DNA of 64,000 nucleotides, from contig NZ_LMGL01000003.1 in NCBI RefSeq assembly GCF_001427145.1, positions 186,001 through 250,000 on the forward strand. The letters run 5' to 3'. Made by a program: the position numbers and the translations under genes. This document shows, piece after piece, positions 29,609 to 38,320 of the stretch. This DNA comes from Microbacterium sp. Root166. Its GTDB lineage: Bacteria; Actinomycetota; Actinomycetes; Actinomycetales; Microbacteriaceae. The notes under the pieces are model-generated. The model was not told the origin of the DNA. It was given only the letters and a program-made list of their open reading frames with translations, and made no database searches. The first letter of the stretch is position 1. Each line of letters opens with the position of its first letter.

Positions 29609-31888
29609 ACCACTCCTCGCCACGCGAACCGTCAGCCCGCCCGATGGCTGAGGATCGGCATCCCGGCTCTCCTCGTCCTGGTGTGGCTCGCTGTGGGCTC
29701 CGCCGGCGGGCCGTACTTCGGCAAGGTCGACGAAGTGTCGACGAACGACCGTTCGTCGTTCCTGCCGGAGAGCGCGGACGCGACCCAGGTCAACGAGCGG
29801 CTTCCGGAGTTCCTCGGTGACGACAGCATCCCCGCCGTCGTCCTCGTGACCGGAGAAGGTGAGCTCACCGAGGACCAGCTGGCGGACGTCCAGGCGCTCG
29901 CCGACGACATCGCCGGCATCGACGGCGTGCTCGATGGCGTGTCGCCGCCGATCGTCTCGGACGACGGCGAGGCCGCGCAGATCTTCGTGCCGATCGACGC
30001 GTCCGGCGAGGTCGGCGAGGTGGTCGGGGAGATCCGCACGATGGTCGACGAGGATCTTCCCGACGAGATGGAGGGCTGGGTCACGGGCCCGGCGGGCTTC
30101 ACCGCCGACCTCGTCGAGGGGTTCCTGGGCATCGACGGTCTCCTGCTCGCGGTCGCGCTCATCGCCGTGTTCGTGATCCTCGTGATCGTCTACCGGTCTC
30201 CGCTGCTGCCGGTGCTGGTGCTGATGACCTCGGTGTTCGCGCTGTGCGTGGCGCTCCTGACCGTCTGGTGGCTTGCCAAGGCCGGGATCGTGGTCCTCAA
30301 CGGCCAGGTGCAGGGCATCCTGTTCATCCTGGTGATCGGAGCCGCGACCGACTACGCCCTGCTCTACGTGGCGCGGTTCCGCGAGGCGATCGCCGACGGT
30401 GCGGAGCGATGGGAGGCCACGACCCGGGCGTGGCGTGGGTCCTTCGAGCCGATCATCGCTTCGGGTGGGACGGTCATCGCCGGGCTGCTCTGCCTGCTGC
30501 TCTCCGATCTCGCGACCAACCGCGCCCTCGGCCCCATCGCCTCGATCGGCATCGCGTTCTCGGTGCTCGCAGCGCTGACCTTCCTCCCCGCGCTGCTCGC
30601 TCTCTTCGGTCGCACGGCGTTCTGGCCCTTCATCCCGAAGAAGCCGCTCGCGACCATCCCCGATGACCTGACCCAGCCGGTGAAGGGCCTCTGGCCGCGT
30701 CAGGCGAGGTTCGTGGCGCGCCACGCGCGGTCGGTGTGGGTGGTCTGCACCATCGTGCTGCTCGCGGGGGCGGTCGGCATCACCCAGCTGCAGGCGGACG
30801 GCGTGCCCTCCAGCGACCTCGTGCTCGGTACCTCCGAAGCCCGCGACGGACAGGACCAGCTCGCCGAGCACTTCCCGGCCGGCTCCGGAAGCCCCGTCTA
30901 CGTCATCGTGCCCGAGGACGAGCTCGCCGCCACCGTCGAGGTGCTCGACGTGTCCGAGGGAATCGACTCGGTGTCGGTCGCCAGCGAGGATTCGCCGACC
31001 GGTCAGGCGGCCGTCGAGCTCGAGGACGGGGAGGCCGTCTTCACGGCCGTCGGCCCGCCGGGCACGCCGGCGCCGGAGCCGACCACGTCGGAGGGCGACG
31101 TGCTGGTCATCGGCACGCTCACCGATACGGCCGACTCCGCCGCGGCCGAGCAGACGGTGCGCGAGCTGCGCGCGGATCTCGACAGCGCCCTGGGCGCCGG
31201 CACGGCGATCGTCGGCGGCGAGACGGCGACCGACATCGACTCGAACGACACCTCGATCCGCGACCGCACGGTGATCATCCCGGTGATCCTCGTGGTCATC
31301 CTGCTGATCCTGATGCTCCTGCTGCGCTCGATCCTCGCCCCCGTCATCCTGATCGCGACCGTGATCCTGTCGTTCGCGACGGCTCTCGGCGTGAGCGCGC
31401 TCGTGTTCAACAACGTGTTCGGCTTCCCCGGAGCAGACCCGGCCGTGCCGCTGTACGGATTCGTGTTCCTCGTCGCCCTCGGTGTGGACTACAACATCTT
31501 CCTGATGTCGCGGGTGCGCGAGGAGTCGCTCGTGCACGGCACCCGCCGCGGCATCCTGAGGGGTCTCGTCGCCACCGGCGGCGTCATCACCTCCGCCGGA
31601 CTGGTGCTCGCGGCGACCTTCGCGGCTCTGGGCGTCATTCCGATCCTGTTCCTCGCGCAGATCGCGTTCATCGTCGCCTTCGGCGTGCTGCTGGACACCT
31701 TCGTGGTCCGCTCCCTGCTCGTCCCCGCCCTGTCGTACGACATCGGCCGGGCGATCTGGTGGCCGTCGAAGCTCTGGCGAGACGGGATCGAGAAGGAGGA
31801 GCGGATGCCGGATTCCTCCGCCGAGCTCGTCTCGGAGGACGCTCACCCGCTGACCCGCGAGGAGTACCGGCGTACGCTCGGATCATGA
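29606..31888 (+). CDS. MMPL/RND-superfamily transporter
   Basis: A 760-residue inner-membrane exporter with two repeats, each of one helix, a large extracytoplasmic domain (~residues 35-170 and ~395-545) and five helices. Helix motifs such as GAATDYALLYVARFREAI and GVDYNIFLMSRVREE contain the conserved aspartates and Tyr of MMPL proton relays. Members export lipids or drugs; here the substrate is unknown. A perfect palindrome covers its start, so expression is probably repressed until an inducer is present. The end overlaps the nicotinamidase gene by four bases. Confidence 0.9.
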   Translation: MTTPRHANRQPARWLRIGIPALLVLVWLAVGSAGGPYFGKVDEVSTNDRSSFLPESADATQVNERLPEFLGDDSIPAVVLVTGEGELTEDQLADVQALADDIAGIDGVLDGVSPPIVSDDGEAAQIFVPIDASGEVGEVVGEIRTMVDEDLPDEMEGWVTGPAGFTADLVEGFLGIDGLLLAVALIAVFVILVIVYRSPLLPVLVLMTSVFALCVALLTVWWLAKAGIVVLNGQVQGILFILVIGAATDYALLYVARFREAIADGAERWEATTRAWRGSFEPIIASGGTVIAGLLCLLLSDLATNRALGPIASIGIAFSVLAALTFLPALLALFGRTAFWPFIPKKPLATIPDDLTQPVKGLWPRQARFVARHARSVWVVCTIVLLAGAVGITQLQADGVPSSDLVLGTSEARDGQDQLAEHFPAGSGSPVYVIVPEDELAATVEVLDVSEGIDSVSVASEDSPTGQAAVELEDGEAVFTAVGPPGTPAPEPTTSEGDVLVIGTLTDTADSAAAEQTVRELRADLDSALGAGTAIVGGETATDIDSNDTSIRDRTVIIPVILVVILLILMLLLRSILAPVILIATVILSFATALGVSALVFNNVFGFPGADPAVPLYGFVFLVALGVDYNIFLMSRVREESLVHGTRRGILRGLVATGGVITSAGLVLAATFAALGVIPILFLAQIAFIVAFGVLLDTFVVRSLLVPALSYDIGRAIWWPSKLWRDGIEKEERMPDSSAELVSEDAHPLTREEYRRTLGS
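31873..31878 (+). promoter_or_regulatory. -10 element TACGCT, possible internal leaderless promoter for pncA
   Basis: TANNNT inside the 3' end of the MMPL gene with a 6-nt spacer to the ATG at 31885. Confidence 0.35.
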
Positions 31889-32463
31889 GCAAGGCACTGT
31901 TTCTGGTCGACGTTCAGAACGACTTCACGGAGGGCGGCGCGCTCGGCGTCGACGGCGGCGACGCCGTGGCCGAGCGCATCACCCGGTACCTCGCCGATCA
32001 TGCGGGGGAGTACGCCCTGATCGTGGCCTCGCGCGACTGGCACGACGCCGAAGGCGACAACGGGGGCCACTTCCACCCGGAGCCCGACTTCGTCGGGACG
32101 TGGCCCGTCCACTGCGTGGCCGGCACGGAAGGCGCCGAGTACGATCCCGGCCTCGACACCTCGACGGTCACCCATCACGTCAAGAAGGGGCAGGGCAAGC
32201 CCGCCTACTCGCTGTTCGAGGGCACGACGGACGACGGAGCGACGGTCGCGCATCTCCTCGAGGAGCACGGCGTCGTCGACGTCGACGTGGCAGGCATCGC
32301 GACGGACTACTGCGTGCGGGCCTCGGCGCTCGACGCCATCGAGCACGGTCGTCACGTGCGCATCCTCACCGACCTGGTGGCCGGTGTCGCGGCCGAGTCC
32401 AGCGACGCCGCACTCGCCGAGCTGGCCCACGCTGGAGCAGAACTCACCCGGACCGGTGTCTGA
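31885..32463 (+). CDS. pncA: Nicotinamidase / isochorismatase-family hydrolase
   Basis: Converts nicotinamide to nicotinate for NAD salvage. The 192 residues carry DVQNDF (catalytic Asp), the metal-binding histidine-rich stretch ASRDWH...HFHP, the catalytic lysine region VKKGQ, and the nucleophile Cys in GIATDYCVRASA. These match PncA-type enzymes well. ATG overlaps the MMPL stop; the GNAT gene overlaps its own end by 8 bp, so three genes may be co-transcribed. Confidence 0.88.
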   Translation: MSKALFLVDVQNDFTEGGALGVDGGDAVAERITRYLADHAGEYALIVASRDWHDAEGDNGGHFHPEPDFVGTWPVHCVAGTEGAEYDPGLDTSTVTHHVKKGQGKPAYSLFEGTTDDGATVAHLLEEHGVVDVDVAGIATDYCVRASALDAIEHGRHVRILTDLVAGVAAESSDAALAELAHAGAELTRTGV

Positions 32464-32995
32464 GGTCCACATCCGCCGGGTGCTCGCCACCGACGGCGAA
32501 CGCGTCCGAGCGCTCCGGCTCGAGGCGCTCGACGATCCCGCGGCCGGCATCGCCTTCCTCGAGTCGCGGGCCGACGCCCTGGCTCGTCCGCGGTCCTTCT
32601 GGGACGAGCGCGCGGTCGGGGCGGCGCTGTCGGGATCGGTCGCGCAGTTCGTCGCTGAGACCGGATCCGCCTGGGTCGGGACGGTGACGATCCTCATCCC
32701 CGAGCCGGATGCGCCGGACTACTTCGGCAGGCTCCGCCCCGAGGGCACGGCGCTCGCGGTGGCGGTGTATGTGAGCCCGGCCCATCGTGGCCGCGAGGTC
32801 CTGGACGATCTGTTCGAGGCCGCCTCGCAATGGGCGCTCGATCACGGATGCACCGACCTCGTGCTGGACGTGCACCAGGACAACGCCCGCGCCCAGGCGG
32901 CCTACGCCCGGCTGGGGTTCACTCCCACCGGCGGCACGATCGACGGCCAGAACGGCCGCGAGCTCGAGATGGCTCGCCGGATCGGTCATGCCTGA
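32456..32995 (+). CDS. GNAT N-acetyltransferase
   Basis: A 179-residue acetyltransferase. Motif A is visible as VAVYVSPAHRGREVLDDLFEAA (partly: SPAHRGREVLDDLF, acetyl-CoA binding region in place of the usual RxxGxG/A), and motif B follows as LDVHQDNARAQAAYARLGF. The substrate is unknown. The GTG at 32456 overlaps the pncA stop by 8 bp; a leading codon further upstream would lie inside pncA. Its 3' end overlaps the AlkD-like gene. Confidence 0.8.
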   Translation: MSEVHIRRVLATDGERVRALRLEALDDPAAGIAFLESRADALARPRSFWDERAVGAALSGSVAQFVAETGSAWVGTVTILIPEPDAPDYFGRLRPEGTALAVAVYVSPAHRGREVLDDLFEAASQWALDHGCTDLVLDVHQDNARAQAAYARLGFTPTGGTIDGQNGRELEMARRIGHA

Positions 32996-33641
32996 GCCGA
33001 CCGCCGCTGGCGTGCGCAGCGCGCTGGAGGCTGCGGCATCCGTCGACGAACGCGCCAAGATCCGCAGACGCGTGACGGACGGGACCGAGGTGATCGGCGT
33101 GCGCATGGGCACCGTCTTCGAGATCGCGAAGGCGAACGAGCGGATGCCGCTGCCCGACGTCGATGAGCTCCTCCGGTCCGACACCTACGAGCTGCGGATG
33201 GTCGCGGTGTCGATCCTCGACTTCCAGGCGCGCAGGCCGGGGGCGGACCGCGAAGCGCTGTACACGCTGTGGATGCGGCGGATCGACCGCATCGACACGT
33301 GGGACTACATTGACCGTGCCGCTCCGCGGGTGCTCGGGTGGTATCTGCTCGACAAGCCGCGCGACGCCCTGTTCGACCTGGCCCGCTCGGACGACCTCTG
33401 GCACCGGCGCATGGCCGTCACCGCGGCGTTCTGGATCATCCGCGCCCGCGACCTCGACGACCCGCTGGCGCTCTGCGAGATCCTCGCCGCCGATCCCGAG
33501 CACGTCGTGCAGACCAACGTGGGCGTCGCGCTGCGCGAGGTCGGGAGGGTCGACCCCGAACGGCTGGCGCAATTCCTGGAGCGGCGGGGTGCGGACCTCA
33601 GCGCCCATGCGCGACGTACCGCGCGCACCGCGCTGGGATGA
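32988..33641 (+). CDS. DNA alkylation repair protein (AlkD-like HEAT repeat)
   Basis: A 217-residue all-helical protein of the AlkC/AlkD HEAT-like family, which excises or recognises alkylated purines. Characteristic segments are GVRMGTVFEIAKA, DTYELRMVAVSILDF, RIDTWDYIDRAAPRVLGWYL (abbreviated: DTWDYIDRAAPRVLGWYL) and NVGVALREVG. The catalytic/contact residues Asp and Trp in DTWDYID are present. The ATG overlaps the GNAT end by 8 bp. AlkD function is inferred from family. Confidence 0.8.
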   Translation: MPEPTAAGVRSALEAAASVDERAKIRRRVTDGTEVIGVRMGTVFEIAKANERMPLPDVDELLRSDTYELRMVAVSILDFQARRPGADREALYTLWMRRIDRIDTWDYIDRAAPRVLGWYLLDKPRDALFDLARSDDLWHRRMAVTAAFWIIRARDLDDPLALCEILAADPEHVVQTNVGVALREVGRVDPERLAQFLERRGADLSAHARRTARTALG

Positions 33642-33657
33642 GGGAGCGCGAGCCCGC

Positions 33658-35226
33658 TCACTTGACCTGGACGAGGGTGCGCTGCCAGCCGGATGAGCCG
33701 TCGGGTGCGATCGGCGCGCGCTCCTGGATCTGAAGGTCGCCGTTCCGGTTGACGGCCCGCACCGTGATGAAGTGGCTGCCGGGCGCGGCATCCCAGTCCA
33801 CGAACCACTGCACCCACGTGTCGTCGTTCACCGGTGACGAGAGCGTGGCCGCCTGCCACTCGCCGTCGTCGATACTGACCTCCACGCGCTCGATGCCGAC
33901 GGTCTGCGCCCACGCCACTCCGGCGATCGGGACACGGCCGGCAGCGACGGCGGTGCCCGTACGGGGTGTGTCCAGGCGCGACGAGAACTTGATCGGCGCC
34001 TGTGCACTGTAGCCGCGGGGGGTCCAATAGGCCTCGTCGTCCGCAAAGGTCGTGACCTTGAGCTCCGTGAGCCACTTCGTCGCAGAGACGTAGCCGTAGA
34101 GGCCGGGGACGACCATGCGCACGGGGAAGCCGTGCTCGAGCGGCAGCGGTTCGCCGTTCATCGCGACGGCGAGGATCGCGTCGATTCCGTCGTCGGTGAG
34201 CGAGGTGATGGGAGTGCTCGCGGTGAAGCCGTCGACGCTGCGCGAGAGCACCATGTCCGCTCCGGATCGCACACCGGCCAGCTTCAGCACGTCGCGCACC
34301 GGCACGCCCAGCCACTTGGCGTTGCCGAGCAGGTTTCCGCCGACCTCGTTGGACACACAGGTGAGGGTGATCGAGTACTCGTCGAGGCCCATCCCCACCA
34401 GTTCGTCGAAGGTCAGCTCGACGCGCTCGTCCACCATCCCGTCCACGACGAGCCGCCAGGTCTCCGGATCGATCGACGGCACCGTGAGCGCCGTATCCAC
34501 GCGGTAGAAGTCGGCGTTCGGCGTGAACAGCGGCGAGAGCCCGTCGATGTCGAGTTCCGCGCCTTCCGGCACGACGACCGTCGACCGGGGAGCGGGCAGG
34601 TTGAGCGCCTTGCGCACGCCCGCGATCGACGATGTCGTGGCGTTGACCAGTCGGGCGCCGATCCCGACGACGACGGCGGATGCCGCGGCGATCGCCGTGA
34701 CCCGGAAGAACGACCGCCGGTCCAGGCCGGAGGCTCCCCGGTCGCCGGCTGCCGCGTCCGGAGACACGCTCGCCCAGCGGCGGAGTCGGGCGACGAGGTA
34801 GGTGAGGAGGACGCAGCCGCCCAGCGTCCCCGCGATCGGGGGGAGCGAGGCGAGGGGAGTCGCTCCGGCCCGCGTCACGATCGCGGCGACCGAGAGCCCG
34901 CCGGCCACCACGAGAAGGACCACACCGAGCGGGGGTCTGATGAACTGCGCGATGCCGGTGATCGCGGCGGCGACGACGACCGCCAGACCGAGGCCGACGA
35001 GAAGAGCGATCTTGTCGTACTCGCCGAATGTGGCGATCGCGAATTCTTTGAACGGCTGCGGCACGATGTCGATGATGAACGAGCCGATCGCGAGGATCGG
35101 ACTGCTCTCGCGCGCGACGACGAGTGCCACGAGCTCCGCGACAGCGAGGAAGACCGCGGCGCTCACCACCCCCGCGAGCGCCGCGAGCGAGAGGAACCTC
35201 AGACGATCTCTGCGGCTGGTCGCCAT
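33658..35226 (-). CDS. Membrane-linked molybdopterin oxidoreductase (sulfite oxidase fold)
   Basis: A 522-residue protein. Four or five N-terminal membrane helices (~10-150) are followed by an internal twin-arginine-like segment LDRRSFFRVTAIAAASAVVV (~168-187) and an extracytoplasmic sulfite-oxidase-type domain. The molybdenum ligand Cys is in ITLTCVSNEVGG, followed by the molybdopterin-binding GFPVRMVVPGLYGYVSATKWL (GFPVRMVVPGLYGY) region and a C-terminal dimerisation-like Mo-co domain. This layout matches YedY-like/Rv0218-type proteins of actinobacteria. The substrate is not identified; methionine sulfoxide or sulfite are possibilities by family. Confidence 0.87.
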   Translation of the reverse strand: MATSRRDRLRFLSLAALAGVVSAAVFLAVAELVALVVARESSPILAIGSFIIDIVPQPFKEFAIATFGEYDKIALLVGLGLAVVVAAAITGIAQFIRPPLGVVLLVVAGGLSVAAIVTRAGATPLASLPPIAGTLGGCVLLTYLVARLRRWASVSPDAAAGDRGASGLDRRSFFRVTAIAAASAVVVGIGARLVNATTSSIAGVRKALNLPAPRSTVVVPEGAELDIDGLSPLFTPNADFYRVDTALTVPSIDPETWRLVVDGMVDERVELTFDELVGMGLDEYSITLTCVSNEVGGNLLGNAKWLGVPVRDVLKLAGVRSGADMVLSRSVDGFTASTPITSLTDDGIDAILAVAMNGEPLPLEHGFPVRMVVPGLYGYVSATKWLTELKVTTFADDEAYWTPRGYSAQAPIKFSSRLDTPRTGTAVAAGRVPIAGVAWAQTVGIERVEVSIDDGEWQAATLSSPVNDDTWVQWFVDWDAAPGSHFITVRAVNRNGDLQIQERAPIAPDGSSGWQRTLVQVK

Positions 35227-35311
35227 GATCGGGCCTTCCCGCGCAGGGGCGTTCCCGGCGTCGCAGTGTTGTTCGCGACGGCGGCGGCTTCGGATTGGCG
35301 AGCGGGAGGTA

Positions 35312-35977
35312 TCAGGGCGCGAGCGTGCGGCTCTCGTCGGCAGAGCGCACGCGTCGTCGGCGAATGGTCTCGACGCTCGCCCAGGCGAGGATCCCCACCG
35401 CCACGCCCAGGAAGATGCCGCCGATGACGTCGGTCAGCCAGTGCGCCGCGAGATACGTACGGCTCCACGCCATCCAGATGACCCACACCGCGCCGATCAC
35501 CCACCAGATCCAGTGTCGGAACAGCAGAGCCAGGACCGTCATCATCGCCGCGGCGAATGCGACGTGGCCGGACGGGTAGGACGTGTGCACCACTTCCGCC
35601 AGCGAGTCCTCCGGCCGGATCCTGGCCACGATCCTGGCGAGCGGAGCGGCGATGGCGATGCACAGCACCAGCGCCGCCGTCACGGTGATCGCGGCCCACC
35701 ACCACCGGAGGATCAGGAGGGTCCCGACGATGACCGCTCCCGTCGTGGCCGCGAGGACCGGGCCGCCCAGATGGCCGGGGATCCACGCCAGCACCAGTCC
35801 GGCATCCGTCCGGTTCTCCACCATCAGGTCGTGCCACCACACGTCCACGGGGAACGGCTGGTCGCGCCTCACGGAGGTGACCACCCAGAGCACGATGATC
35901 GCGACGATGGCGGCTGCGGCGCCGATGATCAGGGGATAGAGACGTGAGAGGTCGGGGCGTTCGTGGGGCGGTTGCAC
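35312..35977 (-). CDS. PAP2-family membrane phosphatase
   Basis: A 221-residue integral membrane phosphatase (phosphatidic acid phosphatase type 2). The three signature motifs are present: RIVARIRPED (KxxxxxxRP variant), SYPSGHVAF (PSGH) and SRTYLAAHWLTDV (SRxxxxxHxxxD). Substrates may be undecaprenyl pyrophosphate or phosphatidylglycerophosphate. The GTG at 35977 (preceded by AGGA) is favoured over an upstream Met because the upstream residues are cysteine/histidine-rich and not membrane-like. About 85 bp separate it from the molybdopterin gene. Confidence 0.85.
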   Translation of the reverse strand: MQPPHERPDLSRLYPLIIGAAAAIVAIIVLWVVTSVRRDQPFPVDVWWHDLMVENRTDAGLVLAWIPGHLGGPVLAATTGAVIVGTLLILRWWWAAITVTAALVLCIAIAAPLARIVARIRPEDSLAEVVHTSYPSGHVAFAAAMMTVLALLFRHWIWWVIGAVWVIWMAWSRTYLAAHWLTDVIGGIFLGVAVGILAWASVETIRRRRVRSADESRTLAP

Positions 35978-36105
35978 GTGGCAATCCTGGCAGTGGGCGA
36001 CGCGCCGAGGGAGGGGATTGCGCAAGTCCCTGTCCGCATGGTCGCGGACTCGATACGCTTCGGCCGGAGCCGGCGCTGATGACAGCGTCGCAACAGGGGG
36101 AGCCG

Positions 36106-36942
36106 ATGTCGAAGAAGAAGAAGGCGACGAAGTCGTCCGTCAAGCGGATTCCCAAGGGTCCGTATGAGGCCGAGCTGGAGCGTCTGCAGATCGAACTCGT
36201 GGAGATGCAGCAGTGGGTCGCTGCAGAGGGTGCGCGCGTCCTCGTGATCTTCGAGGGCCGCGACGCCGCCGGAAAGGGCGGTGCGATCAAACGCGTCATG
36301 CAGTACCTCAACCCCCGATTCGCGCGTGTGGTGGCCCTGCCGAAGCCGTCGAAGAAGGAGCGCGGCCAGTGGTACTTCCAGCGCTACATCGAACGACTGC
36401 CCACTCGGGGAGAGATCGTCCTGATGGACCGGTCCTGGTACAACCGGGCCGGGGTCGAGCGTGTGATGGGCTACTGCTCCCCCGAGCAGTACGAGCTGTT
36501 CATCCGCCAGGCGCCGGTCGTGGAGCGGCTCCTGATGGAGGACGGGATCATTCTGCTCAAGTACTGGTTCTCGGTTTCCGACGAGGAGCAGCAGGTCCGT
36601 TTCGCATCCCGCCTGGCGGATCCGATGCGCCGGTGGAAGCTCTCGCCGACCGACCTCGAGTCGATCATTCGCTGGGAGGATTACTCGCGCGCGAAGGACG
36701 CCATGTTCGCAGCGACGGACACGGCGGATTCTCCGTGGTGGACCGTCGAGAGCGATGACAAGCGGAGCGCCCGCCTGAACGTGATCAGCCACCTGCTGAG
36801 CAGCATCCCGTACCGGCGGCTCGAGCCCGAGAAGGTCTCCATTCCCGACAGGCCGGATTCGAATGCGTACGAGCGACCGCCGGTCGAGCAGTTCAGCTAC
36901 GTTCCGGACATCGCGGCCGAAGTCGGCGGCAAGGCGCAGTAG
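36106..36942 (+). CDS. ppk2: Polyphosphate kinase 2
   Basis: Transfers phosphate between polyphosphate and nucleotides (class I PPK2: NDP/NTP). The 278 residues have a basic N-terminus (MSKKKKATKSS), the Walker A VIFEGRDAAGKGGAIKRV (~46-63), the phosphate/Walker B region LMDRSWYNRAGVERVMGY, and the LIKYWFSVSDEEQ lid (LLKYWFSVSDEEQ). Its ATG follows GGGGGAG. It is unlinked to ppk1 (50-52 kb) but would act in the same polyphosphate economy. Confidence 0.92.
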   Translation: MSKKKKATKSSVKRIPKGPYEAELERLQIELVEMQQWVAAEGARVLVIFEGRDAAGKGGAIKRVMQYLNPRFARVVALPKPSKKERGQWYFQRYIERLPTRGEIVLMDRSWYNRAGVERVMGYCSPEQYELFIRQAPVVERLLMEDGIILLKYWFSVSDEEQQVRFASRLADPMRRWKLSPTDLESIIRWEDYSRAKDAMFAATDTADSPWWTVESDDKRSARLNVISHLLSSIPYRRLEPEKVSIPDRPDSNAYERPPVEQFSYVPDIAAEVGGKAQ

Positions 36943-36970
36943 CCCGGAGCACCCTCGATCGCCCCGTCGC

Positions 36971-36976
36971 TAGGCT
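36971..36976 (+). promoter_or_regulatory. -10 element TAGGCT, leaderless promoter
   Basis: TANNNT with a 6-nt spacer to the GTG at 36983. Confidence 0.55.
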
Positions 36977-36982
36977 GGCCGC

Positions 36983-38014
36983 GTGACGCAGTCCTCGCAG
37001 TGGCAGCCGGACGTGCTGGGCGAGCCGTTCGAGCAGCTGACGCTTCCGCTGGATGACGACGACGAGGGTCCCGTCGTCGCGACGCTCGTGCGTTCGCTCG
37101 CTCGACATGAGTGGTGGCGCGTGCCGCGGCCCGCCCTCGAGGACCTCGACGTGCTGTATGTGCACGGCTGGTCGGACTACTTCTTCCAGCGCAGCCTGGC
37201 CAAGTACTGGACCGACCGCGGCGCGGACTTCTACGCGCTGGACCTTCGCAAGTACGGCCGCAGTCTTCGTCCGGGGCAGACGCCCGGGTACATCACCGAC
37301 CTCGACTCCTACGACGACGACATCGCCGCCGCGCTCGCGGCGATGGGGCGGCCGCTGGACGGAACGGAGCACGAGCGTCGCCTGGTGCTCGTCGGCCATT
37401 CGACGGGAGGGCTCGTCCTCAGCCTGTGGGCCGGACGCCACCAGGGAGAGGCGGATGCCGTCATCCTGAACAGCCCGTGGCTGGAGTTCCAGCTGAGCGC
37501 GCTGACGCGCGTCGCCGTGGCGCCCATGGTGGGCCTGCAGGCGCGGCTGAGTCCGCTCGAGACCCTGCCTCAGGTGGACCTCGGCTTCTACACGCGCGCG
37601 CAGCGTGAGGCCCGCGGCGCAGACCTGGATGTGCGGCCGGAGTGGCGGCCCGAACAGTCCTGGACCGCCCATACCGCGTGGCTCAACGCCATCCTCGCCG
37701 GCCACGCGCGGGTGGCGCTCGGCCTGGGGATCGACGCGCCCGTGTGCACGCTGCTCTCGGCGAAGTCGGCGGTGCCCACGAGGTGGTCCGATGAGCTCAC
37801 CCGCGCCGACAGCGTGCTCGTGGTCGACGACATCGCCCGGGCGTCGCTGAAGCTCGGTGTATCCGTGACGGTCGAGCGCATCCCGGGCGCGCTGCACGAC
37901 GTGTTCCTGTCGCGCGCCGACGCGCGTGATCTCGCCTACGAGCGGCTCGACCGCTGGGTGATGGGATGCCTCGGCACGAAGCGTCTGCCACTGTCGCCGG
38001 GCAGCTACGACTGA
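36983..38014 (+). CDS. Alpha/beta hydrolase (serine aminopeptidase S33-like)
   Basis: A 343-residue cytoplasmic hydrolase. VLYVHGWSDYF (oxyanion loop, ~58-68), the nucleophile elbow LVGHSTGGLV (~132-141), the acid region in the VLVVDDIA stretch and the late histidine in GALHDVFLSRAD are visible. It most resembles lysophospholipase/monoglyceride-lipase-like S33 proteins. Substrate unknown. It starts with GTG at a leaderless promoter. Confidence 0.82.
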   Translation: MTQSSQWQPDVLGEPFEQLTLPLDDDDEGPVVATLVRSLARHEWWRVPRPALEDLDVLYVHGWSDYFFQRSLAKYWTDRGADFYALDLRKYGRSLRPGQTPGYITDLDSYDDDIAAALAAMGRPLDGTEHERRLVLVGHSTGGLVLSLWAGRHQGEADAVILNSPWLEFQLSALTRVAVAPMVGLQARLSPLETLPQVDLGFYTRAQREARGADLDVRPEWRPEQSWTAHTAWLNAILAGHARVALGLGIDAPVCTLLSAKSAVPTRWSDELTRADSVLVVDDIARASLKLGVSVTVERIPGALHDVFLSRADARDLAYERLDRWVMGCLGTKRLPLSPGSYD

Positions 38015-38072
38015 CGACGCCGGTGACAGCGGAAGCCGACGAACGGCACCTGCGTGCTCGGAGTTGTGAGAG

Positions 38073-38145
38073 TGGGCCCCGTGGGGCTCGAACCCACGAC
38101 CCGCGGATTAAAAGTCCGATGCTCTACCGACTGAGCTAGAGGCCC
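38073..38145 (-). tRNA. tRNA-Lys (TTT)
   Basis: A 73-nt cloverleaf on the minus strand: acceptor GGGCCTC pairs with GGGGCCC (one G-T pair), and the anticodon loop CTTTTAA gives TTT. The T arm is GTGGG-TTCGAGC-CCCAC, the discriminator is A, and CCA is not encoded. Confidence 0.95.
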
Positions 38146-38154
38146 TCGGGTTCC

Positions 38155-38160
38155 AGCCTA
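38155..38160 (-). promoter_or_regulatory. -10 element TAGGCT of tRNA-Lys
   Basis: TAGGCT lies 9 bp upstream of the tRNA 5' end. Confidence 0.6.
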
Positions 38161-38179
38161 CTTGGCGTAAGGACCCGGC

Positions 38180-38320
38180 TCAGCCGCCGTTGCTGTTCCC
38201 GTTTCCGCCGTTGCTGTTCCCGTTTCCGCCGTTGCCGTTGCCGTTCCCGTTCCCGTTTCCGTTGTTGTTGCCGGGTCCGCTGTTGTCGCCGCCGTTGTTG
38301 TTGCCCGGTCCGCTGTTCTC
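38180..38320. repeat. Tandem repeat coding the kinase tail
   Basis: Low-complexity DNA of CCGTT/CCGTTTCCG units coding NGGNGNS-type residues. A 21-bp unit (7 residues) occurs twice in tandem at about 38187-38228, and shorter related units fill the rest. Such repeats can change length by slippage. Confidence 0.75.

Noticed and set aside
28637..31846. Open frame of over 1000 codons on the minus strand opposite the MMPL gene
   Set aside because: Only its last 303 codons (28637-29548) encode a transporter; the rest is antisense to MMPL, with aspartate/arginine-rich composition.
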